Below are positions 1-6,526 of a stretch of 64,000 nucleotides of DNA, piece by piece. The translations under genes and the position numbers were made by a program. The notes beneath the pieces are model-generated. The model searched no databases. It saw only the letters and a program-made list of their open reading frames with translations, and had not been told where the DNA came from. The stretch is from Mycobacterium sp. D16Q14 (GTDB taxonomy: Bacteria > Actinomycetota > Actinomycetes > Mycobacteriales > Mycobacteriaceae). The DNA lies in assembly GCA_002013415.1 (NCBI GenBank), contig MAEX01000001.1, positions 1 through 64,000 of the forward strand, read 5' to 3'. Within the stretch, counting starts at the first letter, position 1. Each line of letters begins with the position of its first letter.

Positions 1-1
1 A

Positions 2-1603
2 CAGAACTTCGGGTCCGCCGCCCAAGCCGGGGCGTCCCTGGCATCCTCGGCGCAGTCCGGTGCCGTGAACCCCATGGACGCGGTCGCGCTGGTACAGGGC
101 GTATCCGGGGGTATCAGCGATACCGCCGACGCCGTGGGCTCCGGTGCGTCGATCGCCTCCACATGGATCAACAACGCCGGTCAGGGCGCCCAGCTCGCCG
201 CCGATGCCAACCCGCAACTCAAACCCCAGGCCGAACAGGTTCAGCAGCTCACCCAAGCTGGCGGGCAAGTCGCTGATCTGACCGGCAAGGTGGCTGGCGG
301 TGTCTCCCAGGTCTCCGGAATGGTCAACACCGCTTCAAGTCTCGGTGCATCCGGCATGCCCGACACGTCGGGAGCCGCCGACGCACTGACCGACACCTCG
401 GGGTCATGGACCCGCACACCGATCAACGGGCCTGGCGATGTTCCGAAGCCTCCCACACCATCGCAGCCCTCTTCTGCCAATCAGTTACTGGGCAACATGG
501 CCGGTGGACCCCAGCAGCCGACCCAACCTGCGTCGCCGGGCAATCCCAACGCGGGCAGCCTGCAAGGAACTCTCCAACCGCCACCCTCAGCAGATGCCGT
601 ACAGAAGCAACTCGATCTGGTCAACCAGGCACAGGACCGGGTTAAGCAAGCAGAGTCTGTCCTGAACAAATCTGCGGATCAGCGTTACCGGACTCCGCAG
701 AATGCTCCCAGCCCTGACGAGGTGAAACGACAAGGCCAAGCGCTGTTCGACGCCCGCCGTGAGCTAACCGACCAAACCCTTGCACTCACGGACATGAATC
801 AACGGCTCACCAACAACGGCCAACCGCCGATTCAGATCCCGCGAGTGCCAGACAATGTATCTCGGCAGGCATATCCGCCCGGACCATCTAAGGCCCAGGA
901 ATTTTCGGGGGCATTGTCTGAATTCAGCAAAAGCACCTACGGGATCGTCCCCGACATTCCTTCCGACATTCGCACCGCCACCAATTTCGACCAAGCATCA
1001 GGTGCCGACAAGGCGTCCCTCGCACTGGACGGCCTCAGTATCGTGCCTGGCCTGGGCGCGATAGGAAGAGGACTCAAAGGAGTCGAAGGCATCCGAGGTG
1101 GTGAAGCCGCCGTCCGCGCCGCAGACGACATACCCCTGCCCTCAAAACCGGTCGGCACATCGGTTATCACGGACGCAACCAAACAGGGCGGACAAGCCAT
1201 CTTCCACGGCGTCGATAACCTTGGTCGCCCGACAGGCATCACAGCACGCATCACCCCCGACATGATCAGGACCGGCACCAAGGCTCCTGATTACGTTCGT
1301 CCACCTGGATTCTTGGGTGGTGCTGCTGGGCAGGCTCGCGGACATCTCTTGGCCAAGGTTCTTGGAGGCTCAGGAACTGAAAGCAGAAATATAGTCGCGC
1401 TTATCGGGAACCCCGTGAATGCTCCGGCTATGCGCGGATTTGAAGCCGTCGTCCAGGCCGCTGTTGAAAGTGGACGGACGGTTGACTATGTGGTGACGCC
1501 TTTGTACAAGGGAAACGAGCTTATGCCTGCTGCCGTACAGATCGTTGCTACAAGTTCGGAGGGCCTGGAGATCGCTGGCACCGTGCTGAACAAGGTACCC
1601 TAA
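2..1603 (+). CDS. Polymorphic toxin, C-terminal DNA/RNA non-specific endonuclease (5' end outside window)
   Basis: The reading frame is open to the first base of the window, so the GTG at 65 is probably internal. From that GTG, residues 1-270 are low complexity, rich in Ala, Gly, Gln and Pro, with a helical Q/A segment near 180-260. A glycine-rich pretoxin-like stretch follows at about 320-350 (LSIVPGLGAIGRGLKG). The last 90 residues match the non-specific endonuclease fold of polymorphic toxins: ARGHLLAKVLGG with the presumed catalytic His, then SRNIVALIGNPVN, then a VDYVVTPLYKG strand. The long disordered N-terminus with an enzymatic tip suggests a toxin exported by a type VII (ESX) system, but the export domain lies outside the window. 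A SUKH-type immunity gene starts 32 bp downstream, which supports the toxin call. Toxin fold confident; export route inferred. Confidence 0.8.
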   Translation, partial: QNFGSAAQAGASLASSAQSGAVNPMDAVALVQGVSGGISDTADAVGSGASIASTWINNAGQGAQLAADANPQLKPQAEQVQQLTQAGGQVADLTGKVAGGVSQVSGMVNTASSLGASGMPDTSGAADALTDTSGSWTRTPINGPGDVPKPPTPSQPSSANQLLGNMAGGPQQPTQPASPGNPNAGSLQGTLQPPPSADAVQKQLDLVNQAQDRVKQAESVLNKSADQRYRTPQNAPSPDEVKRQGQALFDARRELTDQTLALTDMNQRLTNNGQPPIQIPRVPDNVSRQAYPPGPSKAQEFSGALSEFSKSTYGIVPDIPSDIRTATNFDQASGADKASLALDGLSIVPGLGAIGRGLKGVEGIRGGEAAVRAADDIPLPSKPVGTSVITDATKQGGQAIFHGVDNLGRPTGITARITPDMIRTGTKAPDYVRPPGFLGGAAGQARGHLLAKVLGGSGTESRNIVALIGNPVNAPAMRGFEAVVQAAVESGRTVDYVVTPLYKGNELMPAAVQIVATSSEGLEIAGTVLNKVP

Positions 1604-1634
1604 TAAACCACTAGGATCGGAAGGACGAACGGAC

Positions 1635-2162
1635 ATGTCCTCTATAAATGATTTGTCGGCTATTGTGGCACCGCCGGTCACAGCTAGCCGCAGTGACTCC
1701 ACAGGGGGCTGGATGAACATACATTCCGCCATTGGGTTCACTACCCCAACGGACTATCGAGAAATCGTTGACACCTACGGCGCAGGGGGTTTTGGCAATT
1801 TTTTGTGGGTATACCAACCCCAGTCAGACAACAAATTCTTGGATCTCAAGACCCAGATATCGATGCAAGCTGGTGCGCTACGCGAATTGAAAGAGATCGG
1901 AGACGAAATCCCTCATCAGATTTCGTCACTAAAAGCGTGTGGCGTTACGGACAACGGCGATGTCATCTATTGGGTTACTGAACAATCTCAAGACCCTGAT
2001 GGTTGGACAATCGCAGTTAACGCCCCTCGAGACGACGAATGGAGCGAGTATGATGGCTCGCTCCTTGATTTTCTGGTAGCCGTTTTTAGTGGGGCGTATG
2101 TGTGTCCCATTTTCCCGGACGATTTTCCCGGGCAGGGCGGAAGCTTGTTCAAACCTGTATAG
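1635..2162 (+). CDS. SUKH (SMI1/KNR4) family immunity protein
   Basis: A 175-residue cytoplasmic protein with the SUKH layout: the FTTPTDYREIVDTYGAGGFG segment at about 34-53, where SMI1/KNR4 proteins carry P-x-x-Y/L-x-x-x, then LWVYQP, an ITYWVTE-like strand (VIYWVTEQ) at about 115, and a terminal LDFLVAVFSG helix. SUKH proteins are the commonest immunity partners of nuclease toxins, and this gene lies 32 bp after the nuclease toxin gene on the same strand, so it very probably neutralises it. The ATG is preceded by a GGAAGG ribosome site. Base composition is more AT-rich than in the flanking genes, typical of immunity genes acquired by transfer. Confidence 0.82.
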   Translation: MSSINDLSAIVAPPVTASRSDSTGGWMNIHSAIGFTTPTDYREIVDTYGAGGFGNFLWVYQPQSDNKFLDLKTQISMQAGALRELKEIGDEIPHQISSLKACGVTDNGDVIYWVTEQSQDPDGWTIAVNAPRDDEWSEYDGSLLDFLVAVFSGAYVCPIFPDDFPGQGGSLFKPV

Positions 2163-2220
2163 GGCGAGCCCCGGTCGATAGTCGGCCGGATCGAAATGCA
2201 GGCATAGACTTATCAGCCGA

Positions 2221-2289
2221 ACGTATATCTGCCCCATTTTTCCGGATGATTTCCCAGAGCAAGGCGGCAGCTATTTCACGCCGTCTGCC
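2221..2289 (+). pseudogene. Tail fragment of a second SUKH immunity gene
   Basis: Reading from 2221, the sequence encodes TYICPIFPDDFPEQGGSYFT. This parallels the last residues of the SUKH protein just upstream (AYVCPIFPDDFPGQGGSLFK at about 2094-2153). The nucleotides are clearly related but diverged, and the frame before 2221 shows no SUKH homology. It is best read as the 3' remnant of a second immunity gene, left by recombination or duplication. No start or full frame survives, so no protein is expected. Confidence 0.7.
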
Positions 2290-2512
2290 CAACTAGAGCT
2301 TGGCCATATTTCCATTCGATATGGATTCGCGCCGGGTCGAAATAGCTGCGATCCCCCCTGCGGTGGACAGTTCGCGCTTTCGCTTGTCGTGGTGTCGTTT
2401 GATCGTCGCTGCAGGTCTAACCGCTAAATGGGCGACATGAGCCGGTCGTGCCATGTCTTCGTGTCGTTGGCGACATTGCCGACATGAGACGACACCAATC
2501 GGTGACCTGTAG

Positions 2513-3457
2513 TTATGCTGCGAACGACTCCGCGACACTGCCATAGACACCCGGTGACAAACGGACGATCAACCCGTCCTGACACAGCCGTTGTAGCCGT
2601 TTAGGGGCTGCATCCTGACTTATGCCGAATTTCGCGACCACGTCTGTTGCGTTGGTAGTTGAACGAGACGCCACAAACGCCACAATCGCTGAGGCTTGGT
2701 CGGTCAGCTGCTTTTCGCTGGCCTTCCGCGCAGCCTCTGCGAGATCTGCTCCGTCTGGCGACCATCTTCCATCGTTGAAGCGCATCTTGTAGCGCGCCTC
2801 CTCCACGTCACGACCAGTCACGTGAAGCATGCCTTCTTCGTTCTGGCGTGGCCGCTCCAGCACGGTCACAAAGTCAGCCGCGCCAGCAATCCCCTGAGTA
2901 CCGCTCACAGTGTCGAGAAAATCGACACTGTCTGCCTTTCTAGTGTGATGTACAGCGATCAGCGAACCCTGCTCGGGGGCAATATCTTTTCAACTCGCGC
3001 GCGAACTTGTAGTCACTGGAGTAGCCGCTTTCGCGACGCGCTCGATCCGGTGCAACTAGTTGAAGCGTGTCTACGATAACGAACCCGTCAGGGTGCTCAC
3101 GCGCGAAGCTCTTTGCGACTTCTAGAGCGCTCGTCGGGTCCGTATCGAACGCCCAATTCTCGGAGCCCAGTCTATCGCCGAGTAGAAACCGGGCGCGGTC
3201 CTGCAGCCGCCGATGACCGTCCTCTAGGCCAGGTAGAGCACCGGGCGTTTGTCAGTCGGTACGCCGAACACAGGCTGCCCTTCAGCGATCGCAAGGCCGA
3301 TATCCAGTACGAGCCATGACTTTCCGATCTTCGGTGATGCCGCGAGAACCCCAAACCCTTCGGGGATTAGGCCGGTAACCATCCAGTTCATAGGTGGAAA
3401 GACCTGGTTCATCAGCCAGGTGCCGGTCAGCGGCGACGGGGCGTCTGAGGTGTTCAT
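2513..3457 (-). pseudogene. Rep-like AAA (RecA-fold) ATPase, broken by two frameshifts
   Basis: Three consecutive frames together rebuild one protein. The first piece (3457 to 3224) has a Walker A-like loop AASPKIGKSWLVLD and ends at TAG 3224-3226. Restoring one C near 3227 continues it as LALEDGHRRLQDRARFLLG, then the Walker B-like strand GFVIVDTLQLV. A second slip in the A run at 2987-2990 (four A, three expected) must be corrected to continue as DIAPEQGSLIAVHHTRKAD into the C-terminal 131 residues, which end with a winged-helix-like segment (KFGISQDAAPKRLQRLCQDGL). This is the AAA_25/RepA-type ATPase found in mycobacterial plasmids and integrated elements. Its ATG overlaps the stop of the upstream HTH gene by 4 bp. 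Both slips are single bases, so sequencing error remains possible. Confidence 0.75.
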
Positions 3458-3660
3458 CGACTCTCCGATGCGAACGCCGCTTCGATGTACTGATCAAGAT
3501 CGCTCTTGCGATACATGACCCTCGCGCCGATTTTTCCGCTCTTCGGGCCGGCGCCAGTTGCTCGGTACCAGCGCAGAGTGGCCTCTGGCAGGCGGCAGTA
3601 ATCCGCAGCCTCGGGCAGGGTGAGCAGGCCGGACTGATACTCCAGCTTGTATTCAGACAT
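3454..3660 (-). CDS. Excisionase-like helix-turn-helix protein
   Basis: A 68-residue protein with a MerR/HTH_17-type winged helix: LLTLPEAADYCRLPEATLRWYR, then the wing ARVMYRKSDLDQYI. Short proteins of this pattern act as excisionases or replication-initiation regulators in integrated plasmids and phages. It forms a two-gene unit with the broken AAA ATPase downstream (4 bp ATGA overlap), the usual rep/xis pairing of actinobacterial integrative elements. No integrase gene is visible in the window. DNA binding is confident from the fold; the exact role is inferred. Confidence 0.7.
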   Translation of the reverse strand: MSEYKLEYQSGLLTLPEAADYCRLPEATLRWYRATGAGPKSGKIGARVMYRKSDLDQYIEAAFASESR

Positions 3661-4184
3661 ACAGGTGTTCCTTCAATACGTAGGTGGAATCAGGGCACGC
3701 GATGCCGCATGCCCCGCGAAAGCCTCTGGCTGGCTGTTCCGCCCCCCAGGGGCTGCCCCACGCTCGATTGCTGTAGTCGTCAATTCTCGGCGTTGGATGG
3801 CGCTCGTTGGCTCCTCACACATACTCCGGGGGTCCGACAGACCCGGGCGTGTCGCGGGCGTGTTTTTAACATTTTTTCCGACAAGTGTGATGATGAACCC
3901 CGCAATCCAGCGGGTACTAGCACACAGTCGGCGTCGAATACCGCCCCGGTCGAGTAGTACAAACCCGCCGAAGTTATCGGCCGGGTGAAACAAGATGCTG
4001 CTCTGGTGGACTTAGCGCAACTGGTACCCGTCAACGACACGGGCGTCATAGCCAGCCCGCAGTCAGCCCGCAGAAGCCTCGATAGCAGCCGTCAATCGCC
4101 ATCAAACATCGATAGATATATCGTTGTGCCACAATATATTTCCATAAGCCGTCGTCAACCATCGACTATGACCGTTAATGCAAA
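3661..4184. other. Gene-poor stretch upstream of the HTH gene
   Basis: About 520 bp with no credible gene; the open frames have poor codon use and no recognisable motifs. At 4075-4165 two imperfect copies of a pattern like AGCCGTC...CATC...CATCGA occur within 80 bp, in AT-rich sequence. This could be an array of integrase arm-type sites, but no integrase is present to test the idea. Confidence 0.4.
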
Positions 4185-4244
4185 AGCCCAGGTGGTATGG
4201 CCTTCTAATCCCTAGGTCACAGATCCGATTCCTGCCGGGGGCGC
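4185..4244 (+). other. Degenerate tRNA 3'-half-like sequence, possible attachment-site remnant
   Basis: The stretch reads like the D-arm through 3' end of a tRNA: AGCCCAGGTGGTA, an anticodon-like CTTCTAA loop (would read TCT, Arg), then a T-arm-like ACAGATCCGATTCCTG and GGGGCGC in acceptor position. No matching 5' acceptor strand (GCGCCCC) is found upstream, the T-loop departs from consensus TTC, and there is no CCA. It is not a functional tRNA. A tRNA 3' fragment at the edge of an element with rep/xis-like genes is what an integrase leaves at the far attachment site. Confidence 0.35.
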
Positions 4245-4254
4245 TTGCTGATCG

Positions 4255-5292
4255 TCAACACAACGTTTGAATCACCTGTCGTGTCGCGACGTGGATCTGC
4301 CGGGATACCCGCGAAGAAAGACTGAGTTCCCGCACATGGGGAACATCGATGACCGTGGTGACCACTCCCGGCCCATCCGATTCCCAGCGCGCACCGTACC
4401 GGTTCAGAATGGTGCGCATCGCATAGTTCCCCGAGAGCACCGAGGCCGTGAATCGGCGCACACCGTCGGCATGCGCCGACACCGACAACGCCTCCATCAG
4501 TAGTGTTCCGATCCCGCGGCCCTGATAGTCGTCACCGACTGTGAAGGCCAGCTCCGCACTGTCGGGTTCGTCGAGGTGCCGGATGAATCGAGCATCGGCA
4601 ACGACGAGACCCTCAAGGCCGTCGGGCTCATCGGCGAGGGCCCACGCGAAATGGTCGAGGTAGTCCACCTCAAAGAGGTACGTGATCATCCGCTTACTGG
4701 GGACTCCCAGAAACCGGCGGTACACCGTTCGCCGTGACATCCTCGCCAGCCGCCGCCTGTCACCGGGGAGGATAGGCCGCAGATAGAACTGGGCGCCGTC
4801 GCGCAGATGCGCCGGAATAGGGGTAACGAAGGTGGCTAGCCGCTGACGCGCGGTCGACACCAATGCCTCTGACACGCCGGGGATTTCAAGCATCGCTGTG
4901 AACGCGTCACTGCTGCCAGCCCAGCCTCGAAGCGGTTCGGTCGCGACGACGGTCGCCGTCCGGGCGGTCCCGCGCAGGAGCGCTATCTCACCGACAACCA
5001 TGCCGGGCACCACGTGCGCGACGACCGAATCCCCGTTCTCTCCGGTATGAAGAATCTCACCACCACCCGAGCCCAGGAGCAGAAACCAGTCGGCCGGTTC
5101 GCTCTGACGCATGAGCACCTGCCCGGGAGCCGCCTCAAGGGGCGAGAGCAGCTCGGCCAGCGGAGCAAGCGCACTGACCGGATTGCCTCCGAAGAACTCC
5201 AACTCTGCGAGATCGGCGGCATCGACACCCACGATGTGCACCGCCCTAGCTCGACTGGCTGAGTCTGTTCGCATGGTAGTCATCGCCGTCAC
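4255..5292 (-). CDS. pat: cAMP-dependent protein lysine acetyltransferase Pat
   Basis: A 345-residue fusion of an N-terminal cyclic-nucleotide-binding domain (about 30-150) and a C-terminal GNAT domain (about 165-330). The phosphate-binding cassette is GEIALLRGTARTAT at 101-114. The GNAT acetyl-CoA loop is QGRGIGT at 257-263, and a Glu in SAELAFTV (about 247) sits where mycobacterial Pat carries its catalytic Glu. The family (Rv0998 type) acetylates and inactivates acyl-CoA synthetases when cAMP rises, linking cAMP to propionate and acetate metabolism. The start is ambiguous among Met1, Met4 and Met7. It is transcribed alone. Confidence 0.93.
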   Translation of the reverse strand: MTAMTTMRTDSASRARAVHIVGVDAADLAELEFFGGNPVSALAPLAELLSPLEAAPGQVLMRQSEPADWFLLLGSGGGEILHTGENGDSVVAHVVPGMVVGEIALLRGTARTATVVATEPLRGWAGSSDAFTAMLEIPGVSEALVSTARQRLATFVTPIPAHLRDGAQFYLRPILPGDRRRLARMSRRTVYRRFLGVPSKRMITYLFEVDYLDHFAWALADEPDGLEGLVVADARFIRHLDEPDSAELAFTVGDDYQGRGIGTLLMEALSVSAHADGVRRFTASVLSGNYAMRTILNRYGARWESDGPGVVTTVIDVPHVRELSLSSRVSRQIHVATRQVIQTLC

Positions 5293-5343
5293 GCCCGATC
5301 AGTTATTGACGGAACCACATGCGAGTCGGCCCGGATGGCGTTC

Positions 5344-5655
5344 TTACGCCATCAATGCAGCCAACCGGTCCAGCTTGCGCAACGTGACGTCGCGGGACTC
5401 CACCGGCAGCAGGCCTAACAGCACACGATGCACCCCGAGATCCGCATGGCGTTCGATATCTCCCGGCTGCGGCTCCAGGATGGTCGCTATCACCGGAACC
5501 GGTGGCTTGCCTTTGTGCGCTGCCAGCAGATTGAGTTCGCCGATCCCCTTCTGAAGCTCTTCCACCCCAAGCATTGTCGGCGACATCCAGCCGTCGGCGT
5601 GGTCGAGTATCCGCTCGTGGGTAGACGGGCCCATCCCCCAACCACACCGGCGGGT
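5344..5655 (-). pseudogene. 3' fragment of an F420-dependent LLM-class oxidoreductase
   Basis: The minus strand encodes the last 100 or so residues of a luciferase-like monooxygenase family enzyme: MGPSTHERILDHADGWMSPT, then a helix, KPPVPVIATILEPQPGDIER, and LGVHRVLLGLLPVESRDVTL. Just upstream the family motif PPVWLG is present but in another frame. The C run at 5635-5639 has one base too many to join PPVWLG to MGPSTHER. The N-terminal two-thirds is missing and is replaced at about 5660 by part of an unrelated gene on the other strand. Not expected to give an active enzyme. Confidence 0.72.
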
Positions 5656-5664
5656 GCGGCCTTT

Positions 5665-5733
5665 GAGCAGGCCTCGGACAGTGCTTCCTGGATTACTGGA
5701 GAGATCCTGGTCATCGGCGGCGGCCTGAACTAA
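5665..5733 (+). pseudogene. 3' fragment of a short-chain dehydrogenase gene
   Basis: The plus strand reads ASDSASWITGEILVIGGGLN followed by TAA at 5731-5733. This is the standard C-terminus of classical SDR enzymes (LASD-x-ASW-x-TG-x-x-x-x-VDGG). Nothing SDR-like precedes it; the sequence before about 5660 is the antisense of the LLM-oxidoreductase fragment. Two gene tails facing each other with both 5' ends lost point to one deletion joining them. Confidence 0.65.
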
Positions 5734-5821
5734 AGCCCGCCCACCCCTGTCCAGTTTGCAATTCGCCAATGCCAAGCCCGCTCCCCTGGCAATAATGCTG
5801 GTGGCCGGAAAGGAAACAACC

Positions 5822-6166
5822 ATGGACAAGCTCCGTACCAGGATCGTCGTCGGGATCGCTGCCGCAGGCATGTCGGTGGGCGGTCCGTTCGGCGCCGGCA
5901 TCGCCCACGCGAATGACCACACGTTCCTGGACAGCCTGCGCAACGCCGGGGTCTTCATCCACAAAGACGCCGAGCCGTACGTGATCCAGGCGGGGCACCA
6001 AGCATGCCGCGATCTGCGCAACGGCGTCCCGCCCGAAGAAGTGGGCTCGCAGTTCCCCGTGGGCTCCGGCGTCGCCCCCGCGCCCGCCCCCAACGTGTAC
6101 CTCGACATTCTGCAAAGCGAGCTATGTCCGAATGCGCTGAACCTCGCACCACCCCGACCGGCATAA
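5822..6166 (+). CDS. Secreted DUF732 protein
   Basis: A 114-residue exported protein. I chose the ATG at 5822 because GGAAAGGAA lies just upstream and it gives a normal signal peptide (MDKLRTRIVVGIAAAG... cleaved after AHA). The mature part has the DUF732 pattern: HTFLDSLRNAGV, then YVIQAGHQACRDLRNG with the first Cys, and ILQSELCPN with the second, so one disulfide is likely. DUF732 proteins are abundant small secreted proteins of mycobacteria with unknown function. A Pro/Ala-rich linker at about 80-92 is unusual for the family. Confidence 0.85.
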   Translation: MDKLRTRIVVGIAAAGMSVGGPFGAGIAHANDHTFLDSLRNAGVFIHKDAEPYVIQAGHQACRDLRNGVPPEEVGSQFPVGSGVAPAPAPNVYLDILQSELCPNALNLAPPRPA

Positions 6167-6170
6167 CCGC

Positions 6171-6371
6171 TCACGTGCCGGTACTGATCACGCCTTTACC
6201 CGCATCCCACGCCGCACGCCCTAGAGTCGGCGCAGCGGCCAGCATGTCGAACTCGGCCGCTCGGGCCAGCCACAGCCGGGCGTACTCGACGCACGGCCCA
6301 TCCACACGGCCTGACACAGCCTGGGCGGCAGGGGTTTGATGCGCCGCTTGTCCACATGCGGTTGCAGCCAC
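6171..6371 (-). CDS. Possible small protein or gene tail upstream of tex (uncertain)
   Basis: The 360 bp between the DUF732 gene and tex carry one minus-strand frame with coding-like third-position GC, ending in a helix-forming stretch (VEYARLWLARAAEFDML). A GTG at 6371 gives 66 residues. The frame stays open further upstream (to about 6430) without a convincing start or ribosome site, so this may be the 3' end of a degraded gene. No family recognised. Confidence 0.3.
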   Translation of the reverse strand: MAATACGQAAHQTPAAQAVSGRVDGPCVEYARLWLARAAEFDMLAAAPTLGRAAWDAGKGVISTGT

Positions 6372-6526
6372 GCACTCGCCTTGCTCCCTGTTGTCCCTGT
6401 ACCGCTTCGCGGCGACGTTGCTGGAGCAGCATCAGCGCAGCTGACGTAGCCCTTTTGCCATAAATTGCCCAACTCACGCGATCCGCTCCCCAACTCTGTC
6501 CCCAACATTGGGTAGGGTCCCTCGGC

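Noticed and set aside
4185..4244. Functional tRNA-Arg
   Set aside because: No 5' acceptor strand, T-loop off consensus, no CCA; treated only as a remnant.
5660..6174. N-terminal half of the minus-strand frame that contains the LLM fragment
   Set aside because: This part is the antisense of the DUF732 gene; only the 5344-5655 part resembles an oxidoreductase.
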